From JAICYJ01 sp963737445 (lineage in GTDB: Bacteria > Actinomycetota > Thermoleophilia > Gaiellales > JAICJC01), in assembly GCA_963737445.1 (NCBI GenBank), contig CAVTSO010000007.1:1-64000 (forward strand): a stretch of 64,000 bases of DNA. Direction: 5' to 3'. How positions within the stretch are numbered: position 1 is the stretch's first letter; every line of letters begins with the position of its first letter. Below the pieces are notes generated by a model, which was not told the origin of the DNA, ran no database searches, and worked only from the letters and a program-made list of their open reading frames with translations. Positions 8,599 to 17,367 of this stretch are shown here, one piece after another. Made by a program: the position numbers and the translations under genes.

Positions 8599-9355
8599 GG
8601 TCGGCGAGCGCGCTCAACCGTTCCTTCCAAATCCGATTCGCCCGGATCTTCTCGGGCTCATCGACGATGTTCGAGAGCAGATAGCCCTTGAGCATGTCCG
8701 TCGGCGAAAGCGACAGTCCGCGATCGTTCATCGTCTCGAAGATCGTGTAGGCGTCCTCGTCGTTCGACGCACTGATCTCCACGAGATGCACGTTCTCAAT
8801 CAGCCAGTCCACGAAATAGGGAAGCGCGCCGTCGGCGAGCTCGTGCGGAAAAAACTCCTCGATGTCGTTGTATCGCGCGATGATGTTGCGCACCGACTCC
8901 GGCTGCTCGGTGGGATCGACGGCCTGCTCTGTGAAGAGCGCCTCCATCACCGGTGCACGCTCTTCCACGTCGAGGTTGAACGAGCGGCGCGCGAACTTCT
9001 CCGAGAAGATCAGCTCGTCGATCTTGACCGCGCCGTCGATGTCGCGCTGCAGGTTGTGAAGGTAGATCAGAAGCAGGCTCAGGGTCGTCAGCCGCTGCTG
9101 ACCATCGATGACGTATTGGTGGCCGTCTCGCCGGCTGATGACGATGGAGCCGAGGAAGTAGTGGGCGTAGTGCTCGACGGCGGTGCGCTCGTGGCTCTCG
9201 TCGTAGTCGTCGAGGAATTTCTTCGAAAGATCCTCAAGCAGCTCGGTGACCTGCTTGGTCTGCCATTTGAACTCGCGCTGGTAGTAGTCGAGGCCGTACT
9301 TGGCGCCGCCCAGGAGTTGGCGCACGGTCTTTGCTTCCCCGAGGATCTCCTTCAT
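8552..9355 (-). CDS. DUF262 half of a GmrSD-like restriction protein
   Basis: This is the N-terminal, ParB-like nucleotide-binding half. The diagnostic motifs are all present: YQREFKW near residue 25, VIDGQQRLTTLSLLL near 80, and TIFETMNDRGLSLSPTDMLK near 215. The frame ends about ten residues after the one-base shift at 8571, and the adjacent frame supplies the DUF1524 domain. The ATG at 9355 begins MKEILGEAKTVRQLL, a typical DUF262 head. The gene stands alone in the island, without a methylase, as expected for modification-dependent (type IV) restriction. Confidence 0.85.
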   Translation of the reverse strand: MKEILGEAKTVRQLLGGAKYGLDYYQREFKWQTKQVTELLEDLSKKFLDDYDESHERTAVEHYAHYFLGSIVISRRDGHQYVIDGQQRLTTLSLLLIYLHNLQRDIDGAVKIDELIFSEKFARRSFNLDVEERAPVMEALFTEQAVDPTEQPESVRNIIARYNDIEEFFPHELADGALPYFVDWLIENVHLVEISASNDEDAYTIFETMNDRGLSLSPTDMLKGYLLSNIVDEPEKIRANRIWKERLSALADLGKDEEADATQGVAP

Positions 9356-9411
9356 GCGCCTTCCACCGCCAGCACTCTAACGCAGGGGCGAGGCGCTCCG
9401 GCCAGGCATTA

Positions 9412-9437
9412 GGCTCCGCCCGATGCTGGGCGGAGCC
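9412..9437. repeat. Perfect 10-bp inverted repeat (hairpin)
   Basis: GGCTCCGCCC and its exact complement GGGCGGAGCC are separated by GATGCT. The hairpin sits in the gene-free stretch upstream of the DUF262 start (9355) and downstream of the truncated hemoglobin remnant. No T-run follows on either strand, so it is a weak terminator candidate. A protein-binding site or processing hairpin is also possible. Confidence 0.5.
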
Positions 9438-9566
9438 CAGACAGCTGCGCCGCGCGCTGAGCGCACCGAAGAGCGACCCGTCCAGAGATTGCTTCCATTG
9501 GGTCACGCTTCAGGATCGTTGGCTGCGATGGCGGCTACTACGTCACGGTATGACTCAGAACCGTGA

Positions 9567-9665
9567 CTACAGCGGGTCGACGAGCGCGACGAAGTAGGCG
9601 TCGCCACCGACACGCTCATACAGCGTCGATTCTGCGCTCGGGGCGGTTCGGTGCTCAGGCTCAGT
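9567..9665 (-). pseudogene. Truncated hemoglobin (group II) N-terminal remnant
   Basis: On the - strand the frame reads STLYERVGGDAYFVALVDPL and then a stop. The pattern L-Y-E-x-V-G-G-x-x-x-F-x-x-L-V-D is the A/B-helix signature of truncated hemoglobins, which normally continue into R-F-Y. The rest of the roughly 125-residue protein, including the proximal His region, is absent. The frame overlaps the DUF4396 stop codon by a few bases, so it was once the last gene of that operon. A hemoglobin would suit the redox theme of the operon. Confidence 0.5.
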
Positions 9666-10140
9666 GGCGGTAGGCGTGAACGACGGCGTGGCCTTTGCCG
9701 CGGTTGATCAGCCATTGGTTCACGGGGACGGTTACTACGAAGGCGATAACGAGCGAGAAAATCAGGCTCCACCAGAACAAGCCGTCGCCCAGGCCCGCGG
9801 CGAGCGCGCCCGGCACGGCGATGATGAAGAGGTTGTCGACGACCTCCATGGTCGTGATCGAAAGGGTGTCTGAGGCGAAGGCGAGACGGGTTGCCTGGCG
9901 CATGCCCACGGCGCCGATCAGTGAGCGCACCGTGAGGCCATAGCCGAACAGGAAGGCCAAGAGGATCGCGACGATGATCGAGGCGGCGTTGCCGAGACCC
10001 AACGCTGTGGCGATCACCATGCCTAGGATCTCGCCGATCGCACAGCCGGTGAGGCAGTGCAGGGTGGCCGAGACGGCCATGTTCCAGCCTCGGCTGGGAG
10101 GATGCTCAGCGTGGTGGGATGTCCGGCTTGTTGGGTGCAT
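9661..10140 (-). CDS. DUF4396 integral membrane protein
   Basis: About 159 residues with four hydrophobic segments. The segment LHCLTGCAIGEILGM near the first helix is the hallmark of DUF4396, a family often found beside copper and redox genes. The ATG at 10140 is preferred; a later ATG at 10080, just before AVSATLHCLTGC, would remove the His-rich lead and the overlap with the quinone oxidoreductase gene (stop at 10106). It is third in an operon with the winged-helix regulator, TrxR-like protein and oxidoreductase. Its molecular role is unknown. Confidence 0.75.
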   Translation of the reverse strand: MHPTSRTSHHAEHPPSRGWNMAVSATLHCLTGCAIGEILGMVIATALGLGNAASIIVAILLAFLFGYGLTVRSLIGAVGMRQATRLAFASDTLSITTMEVVDNLFIIAVPGALAAGLGDGLFWWSLIFSLVIAFVVTVPVNQWLINRGKGHAVVHAYRH

Positions 10141-11134
10141 GGTTTGCTTGATTCGGGTCGACGGCGATGGCCACTTTCCCACGGGTGTGTCCGCCGATTA
10201 GGTGTCGCAGGGCGTCAGCGGCTTGGTCGAGTGGGAACACGGTGTCGAGGGCGGGTGTGATGGTGCCATCGTCGACGAGGCGGCCGAGCCGCTGGAGGTC
10301 GGCTTGGCGTTCGCGGTTGACGATGAAGGTCAGCCGCTGGCGTACGAAGGGGGACAGGAGGCGGGCGTGCAGCTGGCGGCCCATGCCGGTCACCGCGTCG
10401 CCGCGTTCGCCGCCGACGATGACCAGCGTGCCGCGCGGTGCGAGCATCGACCGCAGCCTGGTGAGCGGCGTGTCTCCGCCGGTATCGATGATGGCGTCGT
10501 ACGGGCCGTCGGGCTTCTCGCCGGGGTTGTCGTAGGCGACGACTCGTTCGGCGCCGAGGGAGCGCACGAAGTCGGCCTTGGCGGCACGCGAGACGCCGGT
10601 GACGCGGGCTCCCAGGCCATTCGCGATCTGGACGCCGTAGCTGCCAACGCCACCCGACGCGCCAATGACGAGCAGCGTCGAGCCGTCCCTCAAGTGGGCC
10701 GCGTCGACCGCCTGGAGGGCTGTCATTCCGGAAATCGGGAGCACCGCGGCCGCTGGCGCGGAAAGCGCGTCGGGTCGGCGGGAGAGTTTCCGTTCCTTCG
10801 CCTTCGCGTATTGGGCGAACGAGCCGCTTGCCACGCCGAACACCGAATCGCCGACGGCGAGCTGGTGTACCGCTTCTCCGGTGGCGACGACTGTGCCGGC
10901 CATGTCGCGGCCGAGCACGGCCATGCGCGGGCGCCGCACCCCCGTCGCCAATCGAACGAGATACGGCTGTCCTGTAAGCAGGTGCCACGTGCCGCGGTCA
11001 ACGCCGGCAGCCTCGACCCGCACGAGCACTTCGTCGTCGCCGATGGTTGGCACAGGAAGGTTGTCCACCCGGATGACGTCAGCGTCTCCGTAGCGGTCAT
11101 GCACGGCCGCGCTCATGGTCGGCGGGATGGTCAT
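10106..11134 (-). CDS. NAD(P)-dependent quinone oxidoreductase / zinc-type alcohol dehydrogenase (MDR superfamily)
   Basis: A 342-residue medium-chain dehydrogenase/reductase. The GroES-like N-terminal half contains VLVRVEAAGVDRGTWHLLTG. The Rossmann half contains LLVIGASGGVGSYGVQIANG, the usual A-x-x-G-x-G-x-x-G NADPH motif of the quinone oxidoreductase branch. Structural zinc cysteines are absent, which also fits that branch. The ATG at 11134 overlaps the stop of the TrxR-like gene as ATGA, implying translational coupling. The likely role is NADPH-dependent reduction of quinones or alpha,beta-unsaturated carbonyls during redox stress. Confidence 0.88.
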   Translation of the reverse strand: MTIPPTMSAAVHDRYGDADVIRVDNLPVPTIGDDEVLVRVEAAGVDRGTWHLLTGQPYLVRLATGVRRPRMAVLGRDMAGTVVATGEAVHQLAVGDSVFGVASGSFAQYAKAKERKLSRRPDALSAPAAAVLPISGMTALQAVDAAHLRDGSTLLVIGASGGVGSYGVQIANGLGARVTGVSRAAKADFVRSLGAERVVAYDNPGEKPDGPYDAIIDTGGDTPLTRLRSMLAPRGTLVIVGGERGDAVTGMGRQLHARLLSPFVRQRLTFIVNRERQADLQRLGRLVDDGTITPALDTVFPLDQAADALRHLIGGHTRGKVAIAVDPNQANHAPNKPDIPPR

Positions 11135-12483
11135 GTGTCGAGGGCGAGGTAGCGGTGGATGAGTGAGGCGGCCATGGCGCCCTCGCCTACGGCGGATGCG
11201 ACGCGTTTGATGGAGCCGTGGCGAAGGTCTCCGGCGATGAAGACGCCGGGCTGGCTTGATTCCAGTGGAAGCGGGTCTCGTGGGAGCTTCCACCAGGTGC
11301 CGGGCGGCGCGCCTGCGAGGACGTCTTGGCCGGTGAGGAGGAAGCCGTGTTCGTCGCGTCTGATCCACCCTTCGAGGCCGATCGTGATTGGCCGAGCGCC
11401 GATCAGTAGGAACATTGCGTCTGCTGGGAGCTCTTCTACCTCGTCGGTGCCCGTGTTCGCGAGGAGGATGCTTTGCAGGCGTGAGTCGCCTCGTGCTTCG
11501 GCGACGTGCGACGAGGTGCGTACGGTGATCCTCGGGTGCCGGTTGATGCGCTCGACGAGGTAGTTCGACATGCTGGCGTCGAGGTTATCTCTCCGCACGA
11601 TGACAGTCACGCCTCGTGCGTGGTCGGCCATGTGAAGTGCGGCTTGGCCAGCGGAGTTGCCGCCGCCGACGATGATCACGTCGCGGCCTTGAAGGCCGGC
11701 CGCTTCGCCAGGCGCCGAGCCGTAGTGGATCCCTGCGCCGACGAGCCTCTCCACCCCCGGCGCCTCCAATCTCCGGTAGTCAACGCCCGTCGCAGCGACC
11801 CCAGTCCGGACTTCCACCACGGAACCACAGGTCAGGTCAACCGTGAACCCTCCTTCCGTCGGCGCCGCGGTGATCAGTTCCGCACCGATCAGGATTTCGG
11901 CACCGAGCCGGGATGCCTGGGCGTGGATACTCGCCGCCAGTTCCGCACCGCTGATCCCTTTCTCAAACCCTGGGTAGTTTTCGATATGGGCGCTTGTGCC
12001 GGCTTGGCCGCCGGGTGCGATCGCCTCGACGACGATCGTGCTGAGTCCTTCGGAGGCGCAATAGAGCGCTGCGGTCAGTCCGGCAGGGCCGGCGCCGACA
12101 ATGGCAACGTCATACTGGTTGCGTGTCGGTCGGCTCGGCAGGCCGACCCGTTCGGCGAGCTGTTGCTTGAATCGCGCCGTTGCGGCATAGGCCCGTTCGT
12201 CCTCTTCGGCGACGGGCGGAGGAGTCATGTCCGGCGCCGCGTGATGGACATAGCGGGTGAGCATGAACCGCTCTGGCCCCTCGAGCACAGAACCGTCTGC
12301 AAATAGCGCCATCGGATAGCGGCGGCCTTCCAGCCCGGCTCGGCCCTCGAGTAGCCCGACGAGCGGGTCGCTGTCCACGTCCACCCACTGAAACGGCACC
12401 CCGTTTCTGGTCAGGAACTGCCGTGTCTCGGGCACGCCGGGCGTCGAGGCCTGGCCGAGGAGGTACGTCGTCGAGCTCTCCAC
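11131..12483 (-). CDS. Thioredoxin-reductase-like FAD-dependent oxidoreductase with N-terminal thioredoxin-fold domain
   Basis: A 450-residue flavoprotein. Residues 1-80 form a glutaredoxin-like fold that lacks a CxxC (TTYLLGQASTPGVPETRQFL). The rest is a TrxR-type pyridine nucleotide-disulfide module with FAD motif VAIVGAGPAGLTAALY, the segment APGGQAGTSAHIENYPGF and NADPH motif VIIVGGGNSAGQAALHM. The redox CxxC of classical TrxB is also missing, as in the ferredoxin/flavodoxin-reductase-like relatives. The electron acceptor is therefore uncertain. GTG start; the upstream regulator stops four bases before it, indicating coupling. Confidence 0.88.
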   Translation of the reverse strand: MESSTTYLLGQASTPGVPETRQFLTRNGVPFQWVDVDSDPLVGLLEGRAGLEGRRYPMALFADGSVLEGPERFMLTRYVHHAAPDMTPPPVAEEDERAYAATARFKQQLAERVGLPSRPTRNQYDVAIVGAGPAGLTAALYCASEGLSTIVVEAIAPGGQAGTSAHIENYPGFEKGISGAELAASIHAQASRLGAEILIGAELITAAPTEGGFTVDLTCGSVVEVRTGVAATGVDYRRLEAPGVERLVGAGIHYGSAPGEAAGLQGRDVIIVGGGNSAGQAALHMADHARGVTVIVRRDNLDASMSNYLVERINRHPRITVRTSSHVAEARGDSRLQSILLANTGTDEVEELPADAMFLLIGARPITIGLEGWIRRDEHGFLLTGQDVLAGAPPGTWWKLPRDPLPLESSQPGVFIAGDLRHGSIKRVASAVGEGAMAASLIHRYLALDT

Positions 12484-12487
12484 GTGA

Positions 12488-12838
12488 TCAGAGAGCCGCG
12501 GCGGAACCGTCGTGTGACTCGGGGGCGACCGGCGGACGGGAGAACGTGTCGATCAGGTCGCCCACGGTGTAGGCGCCAAGGTGGGGTCGGCGCAGGTGCA
12601 TGTCGCGGTTCACGGTGTAGCTGCTTCGGGCGCGGTGGTGGTCGTGTTGGTGGCGGGTGAGATAGCCGGCTTCGACGAGCTGGTTGACGATGCGCTGGGC
12701 GCTGCGCTCGCGGATGCCGATCGTCTCCGCCAACTCCCACAGCCGCATGTCCGGTTGTTGGGCGAGGCAGATCAGGGCGTGGCCGTGATTCGAGAGCAGC
12801 GACCACGCGCGTCCATCCCAGAATTCGTCGATTGTCAT
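12488..12838 (-). CDS. Winged-helix transcriptional regulator (MarR-like)
   Basis: A 116-residue DNA-binding protein beginning MTIDEFWDGRAWSLLSNHGH. The helix-turn-helix lies at about residues 32-60 (LWELAETIGIRERSAQRIVNQLVEAGYL), followed by a wing with basic and His residues. This resembles the MarR/PadR-like single-domain regulators of actinobacteria. It heads the leftward operon and is divergent from the multicopper oxidase operon. It is therefore well placed to control both from the 255-base shared region. No metal-binding Cys pair is visible, so the signal is unknown. Confidence 0.8.
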   Translation of the reverse strand: MTIDEFWDGRAWSLLSNHGHALICLAQQPDMRLWELAETIGIRERSAQRIVNQLVEAGYLTRHQHDHHRARSSYTVNRDMHLRRPHLGAYTVGDLIDTFSRPPVAPESHDGSAAAL

Positions 12839-12854
12839 GACTTCATTGTCGTGA
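12835..12854. promoter_or_regulatory. Imperfect inverted repeat over the regulator start codon
   Basis: TCATGAC and GTCGTGA are separated by TTCATT and match at six of seven paired positions. The repeat overlaps the start codon of the winged-helix gene (12836-12838) at the edge of the divergent region shared with the multicopper oxidase operon. A self-regulatory operator is plausible but rests on position and symmetry only. Confidence 0.35.
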
Positions 12855-13093
12855 TATGTTCGTCTGCCCGAAGTATCGCAGAGGTGGAGCAGCATTGTTG
12901 GACACGGTCGTCGCCGCGACGTCCGGCTCTCGGGATCGCGCCGGAGAGCTACCGCGGAGTCACCGTGATCGCGGCCACTCGGCCTCTGTTCGCCTCGTTG
13001 GCCGCGGATCTGCCTCGATTCAACGGGGCGGCGATCCTCGCCGTCGCCATCGGCGCCGGTGCCGACTTTGACCACTAACAGGGGAGATGCGCA

Positions 13094-14847
13094 ATGAGCA
13101 ACGTGTTCCCGACCGACACCACTGGTCTTGCCGACGCCGTCGCGAGTGAGCCCGTCGACCTGCCCGAGGGCGCCGAGTTCCGGCTCGAGATCGGCCCGGT
13201 GCGCAAGCGGCTGGGGGATCACACGGTTCGGATGCTCGGCTACAACGGGTCGATCCCCGGGCCCACCCTGCGCGTGCCCGAAGGGTCGGAAATCCGGGTG
13301 GATGTCCACAACGAGGGCGATCTCGACGCGACGGTTCACTGGCATGGACTGCGGCTCGAAAACAGTTCCGACGGCACGCACGAGACCCAGCAGCCAATCC
13401 CCGTCGGTGGCGACTTCTCATGCCGAGTGCAGTTCCCGGATCCAGGGCTGTACTGGTACCACCCACACATCCGCGAGGACTACGGCCAGGAGATGGGCCT
13501 TTACGGCAACGTCGTTGTCGTCCCTCGCGGCGCCGACTACTGGCCGCCGGCACACCGCGAGCTGGTTCTGACGCTCGACGAGTCCTCATCGAGGACGGAA
13601 AAATCGCCGCCTTCAGCCAGACCGAGACGAACTACGCCGCGATGGGCCGATTCGGCAACCTGCTCTTGATCGCCGGCGAGCCCCATCTCGACCTGGCTGC
13701 CCGCAGGGCGAGGTGATCCGGCTGTACTTCACGAACACCGCCAACACTCGGGTGTTCAACGTGGCCGTGCCGGGCGTTCGTATGAAGCTGGTTGGCGGCG
13801 ATAGCGGCCGCGTCGAGCGCGAGCAGTTCGTCGACTCGGTGATCCTTGCTCCAAGCGAGCGCGTGATCGTCGATGTCATGTTCGACCAGCCTGGCGACTT
13901 CATGCTTGAACACCAGACACCCGAGCGAACCTATCCGCTCGCCGACATCCGCGTCGCTGAGGATCGCGCCGAGCCTTCGCTGGAGGATGCATTTGCTTCC
14001 CTTCGCACGAACGCCGAGTTCGCCGAGGAGCGCGCTCGGCTGGACGACTGAGATCACGGCGGAGCCCGACAAGATCCTCGCGTTCGTCGCTGAGATGGAC
14101 ATGGAGGCGCCGAGCCTCGCCGCGGGTGAGCAGCTCGTCTACGCCTGCCCGATGCATCCCGACGTCGTCAGCGATGAGCCGGGCAAGTGCCCGAAGTGCG
14201 GCATGAAACTCCTCGCCGCTGCCGCGCCGACCGGCTACGCCTGCCCGATGCACCCGGAAGTGACAAGCGACGAACCCGACCGCTGCCCGAAATGCGGGAT
14301 GAAGCTGGTCCCGGCCCGCCTTGTCGCAAGCGGTCAGGGCGACTCCCATCAGCATGCGGATCACGAGCACCACGACCATTCAGCGCATCACGACCATGCT
14401 GACGTTCACGACCACGCTCATGGCGAGCACGAGCATGAGGCGGGCGGGATCGAGTGGGAGGATGACATGGTCGATGTCAATCGGCTCACCACCCCGGCCA
14501 ACACCCGCTGGAAGCTGATCGACCGGTCAGACGGATCCGAAAACCACGCCATCACCTGGCGATTCCGGGTCGGCGATCGGGTGAAGGTTCGGCTCGTCAA
14601 CGAGATGGACTCCGACCACCCGATGCATCATCCGTTCCACATCCACGGCGCGGGACGGTTCCTGATCTTGGCCAGAGACGGCAAGCCCGAGCAGAGCCTC
14701 GTCTGGAAGGACACCGTGCTGATCCGTACCGGCGAGACCGTCGACATCCTGCTCGACGTCTCGAACCCCGGCGTCTGGATGGCTCACTGCCACATCGCCG
14801 AGCACCACGAGAGCGGAATGATGTTCAGCTTCCAGGTCGACGAATGA
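13094..14847 (+). pseudogene. Multicopper oxidase with two inserted heavy-metal-binding domains (frameshifted)
   Basis: A three-cupredoxin-type oxidase of about 580 residues. Copper-ligand motifs seen in order are HWHGLR (near residue 82), WYHPHIRE, then HPFHIHG and MAHCHIAEHHESGM at the C-terminus. Between the second and third cupredoxin regions are two copies of a heavy-metal-binding motif, YACPMHPDVVSDEPGKCPKC and YACPMHPEVTSDEPDRCPKC. A linker of about 35 residues that is mostly His, Asp and Glu follows them. Three single-base frame changes (near 13583, 13712 and 14050) break the gene, though conservation on both sides is high. AGGGGAG lies just before the ATG. It leads an operon of hydrolase, monooxygenase and exporter. 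Copper tolerance or oxidation of phenolics is likely. Confidence 0.85.
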
Positions 14848-14865
14848 ACTCGTCGAAGGAGCCAC

Positions 14866-15351
14866 GTGGCGACGCTGCCTGAGAGAGTGCACGAGCCGCC
14901 GCTGACGGAGGAGGGTGGTACGTCGGGGCGCGGCCACATCGGCCTGATCGTGCTCGGTTCCATCGCGGCCGGTCTCGTCCTCGGGCTCGTGCTCGATTTT
15001 CTTGTGTTCGGCGGCAGCAGCGAGCCGGTGATCACGGGGCTCGCGTTGCTTTCTCTGGCAGCCGGCTGTGCGCTCCTCGCACTACTCTCTGCGCGCTACA
15101 CAGACCAGCCGCAACGCTGGGCACGCACCGCTGCCATCTGCTTTGGCATCGCCGGCGCGGTACTCCTCATCCTGCGTCCCAGCACCCACGCGCTAGGCCT
15201 GCTCGGCTGGGTTTGGCCGACCCTGCTCGTCGTCCTCGTCGTGTGGATGTTTCGGGAATCCCGCCGATCCCTGCATAGCTGGTCACGACGCGTTCTCCTG
15301 TATCCGGCGTTGGTTGTGCTGATGCTGGTCGCGGTGGGCGGCGGCGATTGA
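14866..15351 (+). CDS. Membrane N-terminal part of an alpha/beta hydrolase
   Basis: About 161 residues with four to five hydrophobic helices, ending in ALVVLMLVAVGGGD. In related actinobacterial proteins the same GGG segment runs directly into E-T-V-x-E-A and an alpha/beta hydrolase domain on one chain. Here the next frame contains ETVLEATTSNQP and then RTYLVAGHRLYLRCEGSG, so one extra base at about 15347 and another near 15385 end this frame early. I therefore treat it as the membrane anchor of the hydrolase that follows rather than as an independent protein. It starts 18 bases after the multicopper oxidase stop. Confidence 0.7.
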   Translation: MATLPERVHEPPLTEEGGTSGRGHIGLIVLGSIAAGLVLGLVLDFLVFGGSSEPVITGLALLSLAAGCALLALLSARYTDQPQRWARTAAICFGIAGAVLLILRPSTHALGLLGWVWPTLLVVLVVWMFRESRRSLHSWSRRVLLYPALVVLMLVAVGGGD

Positions 15352-16237
15352 AACGGTTCTGGAGGCCACCACCAGCAACCAGCCGGGCATCCGGTGGTCG
15401 CACGTATCTGGTGGCTGGCCATCGCCTCTACCTGCGTTGTGAGGGGTCAGGCTCGCCAACCGTGGTGCTGTTCAATGGCCTTGGAGAGCGAACGCCGAGC
15501 TGGGCGTGGGTGCAGCGCGACGTCGCTCCCAACACACGCGTGTGCGCCTTCGATCGCGCGGGTGAGGGCTGGAGCGGAAAGGGCGTCGGCGGCCAGGACG
15601 CCCATCAGCTCTCCGCTGATGTGCACGGCCTCCTGGCAGCCGCCCACATTCCGAGCCCGTATGTGGTTGCGGGCCATTCAGTGGGCGGCGCCTACGCCTT
15701 GGCCTACGCGATGGATCATCCATCCGACGTGGCTGGCGTGGCGCTGATCGACTCGACCACCCCATACCAGTTTGACTTGTCCTGGTATCCGAACTTCTAC
15801 TGGGCGGCGCGTCGGGCTTCGGGACTGTTGCCCCCCTGGCGCGCTCGGGCATCGTCCGCCTGTACATCGACTTCGGCGGCAGCACGCTACCCGGGGATGC
15901 ACAAAGCCAGGCGCAGACGTTCGCATCCTCACCGCGCGAACTGAGTGCCGACCGAGTCGAGTTCGCCGAGCTGCCAACCGTCCTTCGTCAAGACAAGGCT
16001 CTCAAGAGCTTGGATGGGAAACCGCTGTTCGTCCTGACGGCAGGCTCCGGGCAGGAATCGGGATGGTTCGCCGCCCAAGACCGACTGGCGACGCTGTCGA
16101 CGAACAGCGCCCATCTGACAGCGCAGCGCGCCACGCACGTGGCGCTACTCGATGACCAGCGCTACGCCGCAGTCAGCGCCCGAGCGGTCGCGGCGGTCGT
16201 CGCCGCCGTCCGCACGGGCTCACCGGTGTCACCATGA
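15348..16237 (+). pseudogene. Alpha/beta hydrolase domain (frameshifted)
   Basis: The serine hydrolase core is clear: oxyanion-region strand PTVVLFNGLGERT, nucleophile elbow VVAGHSVGGAYALAY with Ser in G-H-S-V-G, and later LFVLTAGSGQ. The last His region is near ATHVALLDDQRY. A one-base loss near 15836 moves the frame from LLPPWRA to LARSGIVRLYIDFGG. With the preceding membrane segment it would form a product of about 455 residues with an outward- or inward-facing esterase domain. The end overlaps the monooxygenase start (ATG at 16234, stop at 16237), so the two are coupled. Substrate unknown. Confidence 0.75.
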
Positions 16238-17367
16238 CGGTGCCCGAGACTCAGCCGACCCAGGCAACCGACCCCGAAGCCGATCCGCAAGGCAGCTATG
16301 AGGTGCTCGTGATCGGCGCCGGTCAAGCCGGGCTGACGTTGGGGTACTACCTTCGGCAGGCCGGTGTTCGGTTCTTGACCGTCGACGCCGCCGATCAAGT
16401 CGGTTCGGCGTGGGCACAGCGATGGGATTCGCTGGTGCTGTTCACACCCCGCCGATACAACGCGATGCCGGGACTGTCGCTCAACGGCGACCCCGATCAG
16501 GAGCCGACCCGCGACGAGGTGATCGCCTATCTCCACCGCTACGCGACCGAGTTCGATCTCCCCGTCCAACTGAACAGCGCGGTGACTGCGCTTCGCCACG
16601 CCGACGGCCGATATGTGGCCGAGCTTCCAACCGGGACGATCCACGCCGACCAGGTCGTCGTCGCAACCGGCCCGTTCCAGCGCCCGCGCATCCCCGACTT
16701 CGCCTCGTCAGTTGCCTCGGACGTCTACCAGATCCACAGCAGTGACTACCGGCGCCCGAGCGACCTCCCGCGCGGACGCGTCGTGGTGGTGGGAGGCGGG
16801 AATACCGGCTATCAGATCGCCGAGGAACTGGCCGTGGATCGTGATGTTGTCCTTGCCGTGGGATCACGGCAGCCTCCGCTGCCAAGGCGGCTACTGGGGC
16901 GGCAGATCTTCTGGTGGCTGACCAAGCTCCGTATGCAGCGAATCACGATCGACTCGCGGCTCGGGAGAAGGCTTCGCGAACGCGAGACGCTGATCGGGTC
17001 GAGCCCGGCCAAGGCGAAGCGCCAAGGGATCACGCTCAAGCCACGGGCGGTCGAGGCTGCCGGACGTGTCGTTCGATTTGCCGACGGCACCAGCGTCGAT
17101 GCCGAGGCGATCATCTGGGCGACCGGCTTCCAGTCGGACTACTCCTGGATCCAACTGCCGATCGTCGACGAACACGGCCGCCCGCGGCACCGTCGCGGCG
17201 TGACCGATCAAACCGGGCTGTACTTCCTCGGTTTGCAGTGGCAATACACCCGCGGCTCGGCTCTGCTCGGCTTCGTCAGCGACGACGCCAGATACATCGC
17301 TCACCAGATCACCGCGCGCAGCCGTGCAAGGGACGACGCGCTGTCCACCTCGGGGAGGCTCGCATGA
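16234..17367 (+). CDS. Flavin-containing monooxygenase-like oxidoreductase (CzcO type)
   Basis: A 377-residue FAD/NADPH protein. The FAD motif VLVIGAGQAGLTLGYYL is at about residues 24-40 and the NADPH motif VVVVGGGNTGYQIAEEL at about 188-204. A degenerate FMO-like motif ends in H-S-S-D-Y. The late ATG motif IIWATGF is present. This architecture fits the group annotated as putative flavoprotein monooxygenase or CzcO, often found near metal-resistance genes. It is coupled at both ends by ATGA overlaps to the hydrolase and the exporter. Its substrate cannot be told from sequence. Confidence 0.88.
   Translation: MTVPETQPTQATDPEADPQGSYEVLVIGAGQAGLTLGYYLRQAGVRFLTVDAADQVGSAWAQRWDSLVLFTPRRYNAMPGLSLNGDPDQEPTRDEVIAYLHRYATEFDLPVQLNSAVTALRHADGRYVAELPTGTIHADQVVVATGPFQRPRIPDFASSVASDVYQIHSSDYRRPSDLPRGRVVVVGGGNTGYQIAEELAVDRDVVLAVGSRQPPLPRRLLGRQIFWWLTKLRMQRITIDSRLGRRLRERETLIGSSPAKAKRQGITLKPRAVEAAGRVVRFADGTSVDAEAIIWATGFQSDYSWIQLPIVDEHGRPRHRRGVTDQTGLYFLGLQWQYTRGSALLGFVSDDARYIAHQITARSRARDDALSTSGRLA

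Noticed and set aside
12847..13078. + strand frame ending 15 bases before the multicopper oxidase
   Set aside because: It crosses the divergent promoter region, lacks a ribosome-binding site and shows no motif; it is more likely leader DNA.
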